Shown here piece by piece: positions 38,860-48,859 of a stretch of 64,000 bases of DNA. The stretch lies in assembly GCA_027621405.1 (NCBI GenBank), contig JAQCBT010000002.1, positions 124,001 through 188,000 on the forward strand, written 5' to 3'. The stretch comes from Pseudomonadota bacterium. GTDB taxonomy: Bacteria > Pseudomonadota > Gammaproteobacteria > Pseudomonadales > Pseudohongiellaceae. Position numbers and translations under genes: made by a program. The notes under the pieces are model-generated. The model made no database searches, had not been told where the DNA came from, and worked only from the letters and a program-made list of their open reading frames with translations. Each line of letters starts with the position of its first letter. Within the stretch, counting starts at the first letter, position 1.

Positions 38860-39495
38860 TTAGCTTGGGTTTGGATAAGATTGTTTTAAATATTTAACCA
38901 CTCCACTCTGGCGTGAGAAATTGTTTGCTTTAGAATTTCTTCGTAACAATTCCAATAAATATTTATAAGAATTTGACAGTAACTTCCAGCGTGTCGTGTA
39001 GCTTACTTGGATTAATTCATGAGTAGCTTGGCCAGCCATAACAAATGGTTCTCCTGAATAAATACTTATCGGATTTGCCATCGTCATAAACCTTGCCATG
39101 CTTTTATTGTTTAGGTTTCTCATCAGAAGCACATATTTCTTTTTGCATGTGAAGATATCAAAAACTAACTTGAACCAAACTCTCATCTGGAGCATGGGGG
39201 TCTTAAGGGCGGGACTTATCCAGAGGCCGTTTATTTCCATGCATTCGTATTGATTCTCAGAAAGAAAGTGATTCTCTGATTTAGATTTGTCAGGAACAAA
39301 AAGTAGGCTTCGGAATTTCGGCTTTGTGACTAATATGTATCCAGCCACAAGCTGATCGTGTAAGAATACTCCTACAGTTTTACCCTGTTCCAAATAGCTT
39401 TCTGGGAGCATTACCCCGGTGTAATTGTGAATCTTTGATAAGACCTTTTTTTTCGTAGCTTCTTCATTTATTACCCTAAAATCCAACTTTTCCAT
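38860..39495 (-). CDS. Hypothetical protein, possibly acetyltransferase-like
   Basis: A 211-aa AT-rich gene. The product is soluble, with strands such as TVGVFLHDQLVAGYILVTKP followed by helices, a pattern loosely like a GNAT fold, but no clear acetyl-CoA P-loop is seen. It overlaps the upstream methyltransferase gene by 25 bases, so the two are cotranscribed. Its composition differs from the core genes, which points to horizontal origin. Confidence 0.6.
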   Translation of the reverse strand: MEKLDFRVINEEATKKKVLSKIHNYTGVMLPESYLEQGKTVGVFLHDQLVAGYILVTKPKFRSLLFVPDKSKSENHFLSENQYECMEINGLWISPALKTPMLQMRVWFKLVFDIFTCKKKYVLLMRNLNNKSMARFMTMANPISIYSGEPFVMAGQATHELIQVSYTTRWKLLSNSYKYLLELLRRNSKANNFSRQSGVVKYLKQSYPNPS

Positions 39496-40049
39496 TGTGT
39501 TACCCTCGGAAAGAACATACCAACTTTGCTTTTGTATAACTCATACTCTCGCGAGCATTTTCCATTGATTAGCAATTTCTCTTCTCTCTTAGCGGAGAAT
39601 AAGTAAAACGCCAACATGAAAGTTAGTGTAATCCACAAGGTTGGTGAATTGAATAGTAGAGTATTGCTAGTCCAAATAAGCAAATATGATACGTAGAGTG
39701 GATGTCGTACGATATTAAAGGGACCGCTTGTGATAATGAGATCGTTTGATCCAGCGGTTGCGAAATTAAGATCTTTTACGGAAATAATGCACCACATGAA
39801 TAGTGAAATACCTGCTGTATTTAGAGTTAAAGTGTAAGGGAGTGCGGTGTCGTTCATTTCCGTTGGCATTAGTAGATACCAAATGGCTAAGAACAAATGA
39901 ACTGTAGCTACTGGGTCATATATTCTTGAGGCTTGTAATTCTGTGTTTGATGCTGCCCCAAAGTACTTGTATCTTGCCCAAATTAGAATTGCTACAGTCG
40001 TGGAGAACTGCAATTGGTGCGCGATAAAAATGAGATTTGGAGCAATCAC
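39471..40049 (-). CDS. Isoprenylcysteine carboxyl methyltransferase (ICMT)-like membrane protein
   Basis: A 192-aa protein with about five helices. The C-terminal region carries the ICMT/PEMT-type pattern GPFNIVRHPLYVSYLLIW then AKREEKLLI and EYELYKSKVGMFFP, the SAM-binding part of small membrane methyltransferases. The substrate (lipid, isoprenoid or thiol) cannot be told. AT-rich like its partner downstream; divergent from the cyclase gene. Confidence 0.8.
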   Translation of the reverse strand: MIAPNLIFIAHQLQFSTTVAILIWARYKYFGAASNTELQASRIYDPVATVHLFLAIWYLLMPTEMNDTALPYTLTLNTAGISLFMWCIISVKDLNFATAGSNDLIITSGPFNIVRHPLYVSYLLIWTSNTLLFNSPTLWITLTFMLAFYLFSAKREEKLLINGKCSREYELYKSKVGMFFPRVTQWKSWILG

Positions 40050-40169
40050 TGAAGTAAGGTTCGTTCGTGAAGTTGGTATGCTGAAGATTAGTTGGTGAGA
40101 ATAGGTAAACTAAAACCGCATTTTGTCGATTACTTCGGTAGGCCGGTTGGCATGAAAGTCTATTAAAGA

Positions 40170-41576
40170 ATGAAGAGTATACACGAGAAAGACAACTACG
40201 CAGATTATTGTGGTGCTCACATTCAAGAATTTGTGCAGCAATTACGAGAAGATGCTAATCAGGCTCTTATTAGCTGGCCAGCTCGATCAGCCGCCACCTT
40301 GATGTTAATTGCTTCAGCGATAACTTTTTATTATCAGGATTCAATCGGCAATGAAAACGCAGTATTGTCGCTCCTCACTTATCTCCCTGCAATTTTAGTT
40401 GTTGTATTGTATCCCATCGTAAGTTTTATTTTCACTTCCGTTCAGCGATACAGTCCAGTTGTCATCGACACTCTTTGCATTTCTGGAATGCTTGGGTTTT
40501 GTCTAGTAATTTGGGTTATTTTTGAAGGTGTAAGCTCGCAAGAATTGTTAGACGACAATCTTCGTTACTTGCAGGGGCAGGTAGCATTTGTGCTAGCGCT
40601 AGGCACAGCTTTTTCTTTCCATTCTTCGTACCTGGTTACTCTACTCAGGAATTTTGGATTTACTTTATTGGTCTCGGCGGCACTATTCTCTGTTTCAAGA
40701 GAGTTTTTCTTGCTCAATGGTGTATCAATTTTAGAAGGTGCATTCCTGGGGCTTATTATTAATTGGGTGTTTCTTGACGGCATGAGAGCCCGCTTCTACC
40801 TCAAATCAACCGATGCCGACACCCGTCAGCATCTGTATAACCAGCTCTCCAAGCTCGTCTACCCCCACCAGCTGGAGCGAATCAAGCTGGGCGATGAGCT
40901 TGAAAATACCATGCCTCTAAAGGAAGGGAAGGCGATCATTAACGTATTCGACGTGCAGCGTTCTTCCGATATCCGTCACGAGCGCACCGCCGAGTTCTTC
41001 ATGAACCTGTTCCAGGCCTTTCTGCAGATCTGTATGAAAGGCTATGAGCACAACCCACTGCGCTCCCAGGCGTTTCGACTGAAGGAGACCGGGGACGGAT
41101 TTATCAGTTCAGTCGGTTATCCGTTCCTGCCGGTGGATTCCCGCTCATTGGCCGACTCCGCCGTAGCAACGGCCCTGTCGATGTTCGATGCCTTCAACAA
41201 GGAAGTGGAGCGGTTTAACTACTCGCGCCCCATCAAGGGGGCGATGGGACTGGCGTACAATTCGGTGCAGGGCACGTTCCAGAGTGGTGGTATTCGCTCC
41301 TACGACCTGTTTGGGGAAGCCCTGATCCAGGCGTCGAAGTACGAGGAACTGCGAAAGCAGCCGCAGCTTTGGAAAATTTTCTGCAACCACGCCGCCGAGC
41401 GTGGCTTCACCGACTTCAATATATTGATAGTGCAGGAAGTGGTTTATAACTCCCTCTCTCCCGCCTACCGGGAGCTATTCACGGAGATTGATCTGACCGA
41501 CAAGGCTTCAATCGGTGATTTTCAGATGATGTACGACAACGATGCGCGCTATATATATTTTCATCTGCTGGCCTAA
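40170..41576 (+). CDS. Membrane-anchored class III nucleotide cyclase
   Basis: A 468-aa protein. About six helices fill residues 35-210; the cyclase homology domain follows from about 250 (AIINVFDVQRSSDIRHERTA supplies the first metal aspartate; FRLKETGDGFISSVG matches the substrate-lysine/GDG segment). Probably makes cAMP, but purine specificity and activity are not certain because the first motif is divergent. Composition shifts inside the gene: 40170-40790 is AT-rich, while after about 40800 it matches the GC-rich host. Confidence 0.78.
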   Translation: MKSIHEKDNYADYCGAHIQEFVQQLREDANQALISWPARSAATLMLIASAITFYYQDSIGNENAVLSLLTYLPAILVVVLYPIVSFIFTSVQRYSPVVIDTLCISGMLGFCLVIWVIFEGVSSQELLDDNLRYLQGQVAFVLALGTAFSFHSSYLVTLLRNFGFTLLVSAALFSVSREFFLLNGVSILEGAFLGLIINWVFLDGMRARFYLKSTDADTRQHLYNQLSKLVYPHQLERIKLGDELENTMPLKEGKAIINVFDVQRSSDIRHERTAEFFMNLFQAFLQICMKGYEHNPLRSQAFRLKETGDGFISSVGYPFLPVDSRSLADSAVATALSMFDAFNKEVERFNYSRPIKGAMGLAYNSVQGTFQSGGIRSYDLFGEALIQASKYEELRKQPQLWKIFCNHAAERGFTDFNILIVQEVVYNSLSPAYRELFTEIDLTDKASIGDFQMMYDNDARYIYFHLLA

Positions 41577-41585
41577 GCAACGGTA

Positions 41586-41777
41586 TCACTCATTCTCCGC
41601 CCTGACCCAAACCAGAGGTTCCCCCTCCTCCGAGAGGCTGGTTTCCACCACAATAGGCCGACAACACACCTCGCAGTCCTCGATGTATTCCTGTCGTTCC
41701 ACGGAACAATCCACCAGCAGCAGGATTGGTTCGCCGCAGTAGGGGCAGTACGCGTCTACCTGTTCCTCGGTCAGCAT
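41586..41777 (-). CDS. CPXCG motif-containing cysteine-rich protein
   Basis: A 63-aa protein with CPYCGEP at residues 11-17 and CEVCCRP at about 35-41: two CxxC knuckles that should bind one zinc. It matches the small CPXCG family common in Gammaproteobacteria, of unknown function. It is only one base after the dehydrogenase start side boundary (41779) and so is the downstream gene of that pair. Confidence 0.85.
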   Translation of the reverse strand: MLTEEQVDAYCPYCGEPILLLVDCSVERQEYIEDCEVCCRPIVVETSLSEEGEPLVWVRAENE

Positions 41778-41778
41778 G

Positions 41779-42726
41779 TCAGGTCACCTCTGTGAGCAGT
41801 GGGCTGCCGGCGAAGAACGCCGCCAGGTTGTCGATCACCAGCCGGCCCATGGCGCGCCGGGTCTCCACCGTAGCGCTGCCGATATGGGGCAGCAGCACCA
41901 CGTTGTCCAGTTGCCGCAGGCAGTCGGGTACTTGCGGTTCGTTCTTGTACACATCGAGGCCGGCGGCGCGGATGGTGCCGCTGCGCAGGGCGTCGCAGAG
42001 GGCGTCCTCGTCCACGCTATTGCCGCGACCCACGTTGATGAAGATGCCGTCTTTTCCCAACTGCCGGAAGACTTCGGCATTGATGAGATTGTTGGTGGCC
42101 TGCCCGCCGGGGAGCATGCACAGCAGGATGTCCGAGGCCGCGGCCAGGGCCTCGATGGAGTCGTAGTAGGGGTAGGGGAGTTCGGGCTTGGGCTGGCGGT
42201 TGTGGTAGGCCACCTGCAGCTTGAAGGGTTTTGCCCGCTCGGCGATGGCTTCGCCGATGCGGCCGAGGCCGATGATGCCCAGGGTCTTGCCGTCCAGGCT
42301 GCTGCCGAAGGGGAAGGGGCCAGCGGACCACTGCCCGTCGCGTACGAAGCGGTCGGCGTTGACCAGGTTGCGGGTGGTGGCGAGTACCAGGGCCATGGCT
42401 AAATCGGCCACGGCGTCGTTCAATACATCCGGGGTGTTCGTTACCTTGCAGCCGAGCCTGGCGGTGGCGTCGAAGTCGATGCCGTCCACCCCGACCCCGA
42501 AGGCGGAGATTAGCTGCAGCGACTTCATGTCATAGACCAGCGGATTGCAGTTCCAGGAGGCGCTGGCCACGGCCCGGCAAGAACCGTCCAGGGATTCGAT
42601 CAGCTTGCGCTGTTCTTCATCTGATAATTTCCACAGGTGGTGGGTGCTGTAGTGTGCATCCAGCAGGGCAACAGTCTCCGGGTGAAACTCGTTGACGATC
42701 AGCACGATGTCCTTTGCGTTGTCCAT
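41779..42726 (-). CDS. D-isomer-specific 2-hydroxyacid dehydrogenase
   Basis: A 315-aa NAD(P)-dependent oxidoreductase of the glyoxylate/hydroxypyruvate reductase group. The nucleotide-binding motif is GIIGLGRIGEAIA (about residues 149-161). Catalytic residues appear in order: Arg in NVGRGNSVDE, Glu in DVYKNEP and His in LLPHIGSAT. Substrate unproven; glyoxylate or hydroxypyruvate is likely. It ends two bases before the CPXCG gene. Confidence 0.9.
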   Translation of the reverse strand: MDNAKDIVLIVNEFHPETVALLDAHYSTHHLWKLSDEEQRKLIESLDGSCRAVASASWNCNPLVYDMKSLQLISAFGVGVDGIDFDATARLGCKVTNTPDVLNDAVADLAMALVLATTRNLVNADRFVRDGQWSAGPFPFGSSLDGKTLGIIGLGRIGEAIAERAKPFKLQVAYHNRQPKPELPYPYYDSIEALAAASDILLCMLPGGQATNNLINAEVFRQLGKDGIFINVGRGNSVDEDALCDALRSGTIRAAGLDVYKNEPQVPDCLRQLDNVVLLPHIGSATVETRRAMGRLVIDNLAAFFAGSPLLTEVT

Positions 42727-42929
42727 GGTCTTGCCTGTCCTGTCCGGTGTGGGGTAGCGTGATTTTCTGCTCGGGAAAACCAGTGTATTACTATCGCGGC
42801 GCGGGGTTCAATGTCACCTTGTGCCGTGGCCAATTGTGGCCGCCTGTGGCCTGCGCCTTGGCATCCGCCAGTGAGCGTGTACAATCCCTGAGCACCGCTG
42901 CGCCGCCATCCGCTACCCGGGAATGAACC

Positions 42930-44357
42930 TTGATAGACAAGCCTGCCTTATTTCGCGCCCTGCCCTCTGTGGACAGCATTCTCGCCGATCCTGCGCTCAG
43001 GCAGCTCTGTGCTGAGGCCGGCAGGCCTGTGGTGCTGGCCGCCGTGCGCAGCCTGCAGGAGAAATACCGGCAGGCGATCCAGCAGGAAGACCGGGCCACT
43101 ATGGAGCTGATCCAGGCGGGCGATGTGCACGCCGCGATCGTGGCGGCCGTGCTGCAGTCGGTGGCGGTGCGCCGCAGCAGTTCCCTGCAGCCCGTATTCA
43201 ACCTCAGCGGCACGGTGATCCACACTAACCTGGGGCGGGCACGGCTGCCGCGGGAGGCGGTAGCCGCCATGGAGCTGGTGGCCCTGGAGGCAAACAATCT
43301 CGAGTACGATCTGGACAGGGGCGCGCGGGGAGATCGTGACAGTCACCTGGAGGCCATCCTCTGTGAGCTAACCGGTGCCGAGGCCGCGACCGTGGTCAAC
43401 AACAATGCGGCGGCGGTGCTGCTGGTGCTGGGCACCTTCGCCAAGGGAAAGGAAGTGTTGATCTCCCGGGGAGAACTGGTGGAGATCGGCGGCAGCTTTC
43501 GCATTCCCGATGTCATGGAGAGTGCTGGCTGCAAGTTACGGGAAGTGGGCACTACGAACCGCACCCACCTGAAAGACTTCAGCGCCGCCATAAACAGTGA
43601 CACCGGGCTCCTCATGCAGGTGCATACCAGCAACTACGAGATTCGCGGCTTCACGAATGCGGTGCCGGCGGCGGAGCTGGCCGCGCTGGGGCGTGAGCAT
43701 GGCATTCCCTTCGTCTCCGACCTGGGCAGCGGCACCCTGGTCGACCTGCGCAGTTTCGGATTGCCCTACGAGACCACGGTGCAGGATGAACTGCAGGCCG
43801 GCGCCCAACTCGTGACCTTCAGTGGCGACAAGCTGCTGGGCGGCCCGCAGGCAGGATTGATTGTGGGTGATGCCGAGTTGATCGCGGCGGTGAAACGCAA
43901 TCCCCTGAAGCGGGCCCTGCGCATCGACAAGGTGACCATGGCTGCGCTGCTGCAGGTGCTGGCTCTGTATCGTGATCCGGCGCGCCTGAAGGAGCGCCTG
44001 CCAACCCTCGCCGACCTGAGTCGCGGCGCAGACGATATCGAGGCCTGCTGCCAGCGGATGCTGCCGGCACTGGTCAGTCGATTAAGTGCTGCGGCAACCC
44101 TGGAGGTGGTGGCCTGCAAGAGCCAGATCGGCAGTGGCGCGCTGCCCACCGACCTGCTGGACAGTTTCGCCATCGCCATCCGGCCCATCGCCGAGCAGGG
44201 CAGGCGGGATGCCAGCCTGCAGGCGCTGTCCCTGGCGTTTCGCAGGCTGCCGAAACCGGTGGTCGGCAGGGTGCATGATGGTGCGCTGTACCTGGACCTG
44301 CGCTGCCTGCGGGATGAAGCCGGATTCGTCGCCCAGCTGGATGAACTAGCCCCCTGA
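42930..44357 (+). CDS. selA: L-seryl-tRNA(Sec) selenium transferase SelA
   Basis: A 475-aa PLP enzyme that converts seryl-tRNA-Sec to selenocysteinyl-tRNA-Sec with selenophosphate, as a large cytoplasmic ring. The PLP lysine is K301 in TFSGDKLLGGPQAGLI; NLSGTVIHTNLGRA and VNNNAAAVLLVLG are family signatures. Length is close to E. coli SelA (463). The start is TTG at 42930, since an in-frame TGA lies two codons upstream. It stands apart from selB and selC, and its 3' end overlaps the converging Bcr/CflA gene by 12 bases. The selenophosphate donor gene selD is not in this window. Confidence 0.96.
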   Translation: MIDKPALFRALPSVDSILADPALRQLCAEAGRPVVLAAVRSLQEKYRQAIQQEDRATMELIQAGDVHAAIVAAVLQSVAVRRSSSLQPVFNLSGTVIHTNLGRARLPREAVAAMELVALEANNLEYDLDRGARGDRDSHLEAILCELTGAEAATVVNNNAAAVLLVLGTFAKGKEVLISRGELVEIGGSFRIPDVMESAGCKLREVGTTNRTHLKDFSAAINSDTGLLMQVHTSNYEIRGFTNAVPAAELAALGREHGIPFVSDLGSGTLVDLRSFGLPYETTVQDELQAGAQLVTFSGDKLLGGPQAGLIVGDAELIAAVKRNPLKRALRIDKVTMAALLQVLALYRDPARLKERLPTLADLSRGADDIEACCQRMLPALVSRLSAAATLEVVACKSQIGSGALPTDLLDSFAIAIRPIAEQGRRDASLQALSLAFRRLPKPVVGRVHDGALYLDLRCLRDEAGFVAQLDELAP

Positions 44358-45584
44358 GCCCAGCCTGCCGTTGCGCTTGCTGGCCATGGCCAGCCGGAAC
44401 AGGGAGAACGAAAGCAACGATGCCACCAGCATCAGGATCAGTAGCGGGTACACCGTCCCATTGAATATCAGTGCGACCCCCTGGGCGGCAATCGCCGACA
44501 GAAACATCTGCAGGAAACCCGTTAAGCCTGAGGCGCTGCCGGCCATCTTCGGAAATTCATTGATGGCGGCCGCCTGGGCATTGGGCAGGGTGATGCCGTT
44601 GCCGAACACGGCGACGGCGATGGGGATGAACAGGGCCAGGGGATGATGCAGCCCGGCGAGTTGCAGCAGGATGGCGGCACCGATGCCAGCCAGCGCGATC
44701 GCGCCGCCAGTATTAATCAGCTCATCGATATCCCTGCTGGAGCCGGCATGCCGTGCCACGAAGTTACCCGCCATGAAGCCCAGCGGGATCATCACGAAGT
44801 AGTAGCCGTATTCCGTCGCTGGCCTGCCGAGCACGGTGACCATGATCTCCGGCGCTGCCGAGATGAAGCTGAAGAAGACCACGGACACGAAGGCCACACA
44901 GAAGGCATAGCCACGGAAAGCAGTAGACGAGAGCAGGTGCCCAAAAGTCTTCAGCATGGCAACGACACCCTCGAAGGGTACGGACTCCTGCAGGGTTTCC
45001 GGCAGGCTCAGCTGCAACAGCACGAACATGATGCCGCTGCCAACGGCGATGACGACGAACACCGATTGCCAGCCGAAGCGTGCCATCAACTCGCCGCCAA
45101 TGGCTGGCGACAGCATGGGCACAACCACCATCACCATCACCAGGGTGGCGATTACCCGCGCCGCCTCGCTGGCGCCGTACACATCGCGCACGATGGCGCG
45201 GGCTAGCACCAGGCCCACGGCACCGCCGAAGGCCTGCACAAACCGGCCCAGTATCAGCAGGGTGATGGTGTCGGCGAGCAGGCAGAAGAGGGAGCCGAGA
45301 AAGGTGATGGAGAGCCCCAGCAGCATGATGGGCTTGCGCCCATACTTGTCGGAGAGGGGGCCGTAGCACAGGGTGCCCAGGGCGATGGCCAGCATGGACA
45401 GGCTCAGGGTTAACTGCGCCACATCGTTGCTTACCGCGAAGTCATCCTTGATGGTGGGCAGTGCCGGCAGCAGGATCTGCATGGCAGCGGGCCCGAGGGC
45501 GGAGGAGGCCGCCAGTACCACGATGAGTTTTTTAGACAAGGTATCGAGACGCGACACAGAGCCTGGTCCGGTAAGGGTAGTCAT
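44346..45584 (-). CDS. Bcr/CflA-family MFS drug efflux transporter
   Basis: A 412-aa, twelve-helix drug/H+ antiporter. The Bcr/CflA start pattern MQILLPALPTIKDDFAVS and the loop GPLSDKYGRKPIMLLGL are clear, and the antiporter motif is VGLVLARAIVRDVYG. Likely exports small antibiotics such as chloramphenicol-like compounds or sulfonamides (family knowledge). It converges on selA with a 12-base overlap, which may give antisense interference between the two 3' ends. Confidence 0.92.
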   Translation of the reverse strand: MTTLTGPGSVSRLDTLSKKLIVVLAASSALGPAAMQILLPALPTIKDDFAVSNDVAQLTLSLSMLAIALGTLCYGPLSDKYGRKPIMLLGLSITFLGSLFCLLADTITLLILGRFVQAFGGAVGLVLARAIVRDVYGASEAARVIATLVMVMVVVPMLSPAIGGELMARFGWQSVFVVIAVGSGIMFVLLQLSLPETLQESVPFEGVVAMLKTFGHLLSSTAFRGYAFCVAFVSVVFFSFISAAPEIMVTVLGRPATEYGYYFVMIPLGFMAGNFVARHAGSSRDIDELINTGGAIALAGIGAAILLQLAGLHHPLALFIPIAVAVFGNGITLPNAQAAAINEFPKMAGSASGLTGFLQMFLSAIAAQGVALIFNGTVYPLLILMLVASLLSFSLFRLAMASKRNGRLGSGG

Positions 45585-45661
45585 GAACTATAGGTTGTTA
45601 ACTACGGGTTAAATGTGGCTAGTGCTGTGCCCGACTCTTGCAACCCGGGCGAGCGATCGTG

Positions 45662-47740
45662 TCAGCGATTCAGGAATGTATCGCGATTGCGTTGCAGGTT
45701 CGGGTCGTTCTGGGAACTCAGGATTACACTAGAGCCTAGCAGGATAGAACGTTGCGCCTTGCTGATGTCGAAACCCAGCCCGAAGGTGTTGGTATGAAAT
45801 CCGTCTACCAGGGCCCGGGCATTGTCACTGCTGTTCAGGTTCTCTGCTGCGGGCGCAGTGTAGCACGAAAGCGCTTCTCCCGCCCGGGTGCGCAGGCAGA
45901 TGGATTGATCCGGTGCTGAACTGGTGGTGAGTAACAGGCCGTTGGCTGATGCTTCGAAGCGTGGTGAATTTTCCAGATAATCCAGTGCCAGGTCGGCGAA
46001 CTGGCTGTTGTCGCTGCGCATCTCCACGGGGATCTGCAATCCCAGCCTGCGCATGATACTGGGGTCGTGCCGATAGGCCTGCTGGTAATAGAGCAATGCC
46101 TGCTCAACATTGTCCCGCTGCCAGTAGATGTCGGCCATACGCGCCTCGATGCGCGCCCGCAGCATGACTTCCTGCTGGGGTAGTTCGGCCAGCGCCGTCA
46201 GTCCCGCTTGCAGGGCCAACTCGTCGTCCCCGTCGAGGGCGGCGATCTCGGTGCGATAGGCGTGGTAGTAGCCCTGGTTGAGCTGGAAGGCGCCGTTGGC
46301 ATTGGCCTGCCCCAGAATGTCGGCGATGATCCCGGTGCCGATCAGGCCCACCAGTTCCGGTTCTATCCACTCGGGTATATGCACCTCCAGCGGGGCATAG
46401 GGGCGCAGGCGATTCTGCAGCACCTCGAAGTCGGCGAACAGGGCCGCCGCCCGGCGCTCGGCCCGCCAGGCCTGCAGGCCCAGGGAGAGGGTATGCAGCC
46501 GGTTCTGCAGCGATTCCTGCAGGCCCATGGTGGCGCGTAACTCCAGCTGTCGCTGCAACTCGGTGCGATTGGCGATCATGTTGATCAGCGCGGCCAGGGC
46601 ATCCTTCTGGGCATCGTCGGCACTGTAGGAACCATTGCGATCGGGTTGGTTGAGGGCGGTGAGGGAGAGCTTGCTCGCGTCCTCGGCATAGCCAGCCACT
46701 AACAGGAAGGCCGCACTCACCAGGTGGTGTTCGGCGCGATTCATCACATTAACCAACGGTTCCTGCTGTTCATGCCAGATCATCATGCGATCCAGCGCGG
46801 TGCGTGCCTCGTCGAAGCGTCCCTGGTTAAGGGTCAGGTATAACTTGTAGATCCAGGGGTCGGCCACACTGTCGGGGTTCAGCACCCGGCTGGCGCGATC
46901 GATGTAGGACTCGGCCTTGTCGATCTCCAGCAGGCTCAATGCCACCTCGGAGGCGTTGGTGAGGTAGACCGTGTCGCCATCGTTGCTGCGATTGGCGATG
47001 TCTTCATCCTCGTCGATGGCGCGGTCGCAGGCGCTGGTGGATTCGATTGGGGCGAGGCTGGCCAGTTCCACGGCACACAGGGTGTTCCAGGCCCGGGCCC
47101 GCTCCCGTTCATCGTCACTGTTCTGCAGTACCCGGTTGGCGCTCTCCCGGGCCAGGTCGTACTCTTTAAGCTTGATCAGCGGCCAGCCGCGAAAGGATTC
47201 CACATCCTGGCCATAGATCTCTTCCAGCTTGTCCAGATAGGCCAGGGACTGGTACTGGTCGCCCATTAGCTGATGGATGTAGCTGAGCTGGGAGATGGTC
47301 AGGTAGTGCCACTGCAACTCGCCCGCGTCGAAGGCTTCGGTCATGGTGGCATAGGGCATCAGCTCTTCTGCGCGGTTGAGGTGAAACAGCGCCCTGGGCA
47401 TATTGCCCTCGACTGACAGCAGCACTTCCGAGAGGGCGAACTGGGCGGCCGGGTTGTTCGGGTCCTGGCGTACCCATTGCTCGCTGAGCTCTCTCGCCTT
47501 CACGTTCTCCCGCAGATTCAGTGCGTCGCATACCGCCAGCGCGCGCGCATCCTGCACATCACTGAAGCCGAAACACAGGGGCAGGCTCTGGCGGGGGATG
47601 ACGATGTCGTCGAGCCCCTGGCCACTGTCCTGGCCATGGGCGGGGAAGGAAAGGGAGAGGGAGACCAGGCACAGCAAGGTGAACGCGACAGCAAGGAGTC
47701 GTTGTTCCCTGAAGACTGACTGTGACCTGGTGTGTTTCAT
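45662..47740 (-). CDS. Exported TPR-like helical repeat protein
   Basis: A 692-aa protein with a signal peptide (LLAVAFTLLCLVSLSLSFPA, cleavage near HGQ). The body is made of TPR/Sel1-like helix pairs from about residue 70 to 600 (for example DPNNPAAQFALSEVLLSVEG, and QALLYYQQAYRHDPSIMRR). No enzyme motif. It is the last gene of the DUF58-TgpA-MoxR series, 16 bases after moxR, so a scaffold role in that envelope system is inferred. Confidence 0.8.
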   Translation of the reverse strand: MKHTRSQSVFREQRLLAVAFTLLCLVSLSLSFPAHGQDSGQGLDDIVIPRQSLPLCFGFSDVQDARALAVCDALNLRENVKARELSEQWVRQDPNNPAAQFALSEVLLSVEGNMPRALFHLNRAEELMPYATMTEAFDAGELQWHYLTISQLSYIHQLMGDQYQSLAYLDKLEEIYGQDVESFRGWPLIKLKEYDLARESANRVLQNSDDERERARAWNTLCAVELASLAPIESTSACDRAIDEDEDIANRSNDGDTVYLTNASEVALSLLEIDKAESYIDRASRVLNPDSVADPWIYKLYLTLNQGRFDEARTALDRMMIWHEQQEPLVNVMNRAEHHLVSAAFLLVAGYAEDASKLSLTALNQPDRNGSYSADDAQKDALAALINMIANRTELQRQLELRATMGLQESLQNRLHTLSLGLQAWRAERRAAALFADFEVLQNRLRPYAPLEVHIPEWIEPELVGLIGTGIIADILGQANANGAFQLNQGYYHAYRTEIAALDGDDELALQAGLTALAELPQQEVMLRARIEARMADIYWQRDNVEQALLYYQQAYRHDPSIMRRLGLQIPVEMRSDNSQFADLALDYLENSPRFEASANGLLLTTSSAPDQSICLRTRAGEALSCYTAPAAENLNSSDNARALVDGFHTNTFGLGFDISKAQRSILLGSSVILSSQNDPNLQRNRDTFLNR

Positions 47741-47756
47741 TTAATGTGCCACCTGG

Positions 47757-48815
47757 CTACCCGAGGGTGCTTCTTGCAAGCCTCTCCATGGCGTCACGCA
47801 TATTGTCTGCCAACACCCGTTCCATGTCGGTGACTCCGGGTGCGAGTTCAATACGATGCCCGAGCACCCGGGGCAGCAGCAATTCGATGTCTTCAGCACT
47901 CACAAAATCACGCCCGCCCAGTGCCGCAGCAACCTGCAGCGCGGGCAGCATGAGCACCATGCTGCGGGTAGAGTTGCCCTGCAGCACCCGGTCGTCTTCG
48001 CGCAGGCTGCGGGAGATATCCACCAGTGTCTCCTTGATGAGTGGGCTGATGGTGACTTCGCGATCGATGATGGCCCGGGCTTGCAGGATTTCGTCACGGG
48101 ACACGGTGCCCAGTTCCAGGCTGCGATCGCGGCGCTGCTTGTAGGTATCCAGCACGTCCAGTTCCGACTGGCGATCGATGTGTTCCATACTGATCTTGAA
48201 CAGGAAACGGTCGAGCTGGGGAGTTGGCAGTGGATAGGTGCCCACCAGGTCGAGCGGGTTCTGGGTGGCGATCACAAAGAATAATTCATCCAGTGGATAG
48301 GTGACGTTATCCACAGTGACCTGTTTTTCGCCCATCGCCTCCAGCATGGCCGCCTGCACTTTCGGCGAGGTGCGGTTGATCTCGTCCGCTAACACCACAT
48401 GGGCGAACAGCGGGCCGTGGCGGAAGTGAAAGGCATTGCTGGCGCTGTCGAACACGGGTACGCCGGTGACGTCGGAGGGCAGCAGGTCGGGGGTAAACTG
48501 GATGCGGCGAAACGGCAGGATGTCGGGGTTAGAGTCTTCAGAGTCGTTCGAGACTATGGCCTCTCCCAGTGCCTTGGCCAGGGTTGTCTTGCCCGATCCC
48601 GGGAAATCCTCCAGCAATACATGGCCATCGGCCATCAGGGCGATGATGGCGAGTTCGATGACATCGTCCCGGCCCAGCACCTGCCGACACACCACGGTCT
48701 TGAGCTTGTTCAGGAGGTCTATCGCGCGGGCGAGTTCCGATTTGTCCGGCTGAGAAACAGCTTCGGATTCGACAATATTCTCAGTGGCTGTTTCAGCCAG
48801 GGATTCGGATGTCAT
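47757..48815 (-). CDS. MoxR-family AAA+ ATPase
   Basis: A 352-aa cytoplasmic chaperone-like ATPase. Walker [15 protein letters not shown], Walker [13 protein letters not shown], sensor 1 [19 protein letters not shown]; a C-terminal lid follows. A polar 30-residue N-terminal extension precedes the fold. MoxR proteins act with DUF58 and transglutaminase-like partners, both encoded immediately upstream. Confidence 0.93.
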   Translation of the reverse strand: MTSESLAETATENIVESEAVSQPDKSELARAIDLLNKLKTVVCRQVLGRDDVIELAIIALMADGHVLLEDFPGSGKTTLAKALGEAIVSNDSEDSNPDILPFRRIQFTPDLLPSDVTGVPVFDSASNAFHFRHGPLFAHVVLADEINRTSPKVQAAMLEAMGEKQVTVDNVTYPLDELFFVIATQNPLDLVGTYPLPTPQLDRFLFKISMEHIDRQSELDVLDTYKQRRDRSLELGTVSRDEILQARAIIDREVTISPLIKETLVDISRSLREDDRVLQGNSTRSMVLMLPALQVAAALGGRDFVSAEDIELLLPRVLGHRIELAPGVTDMERVLADNMRDAMERLARSTLG

Positions 48816-48859
48816 TGGGTACTCCAGGTTTTTGGATCAAGTGTGTGAGCCGGCTCTGC

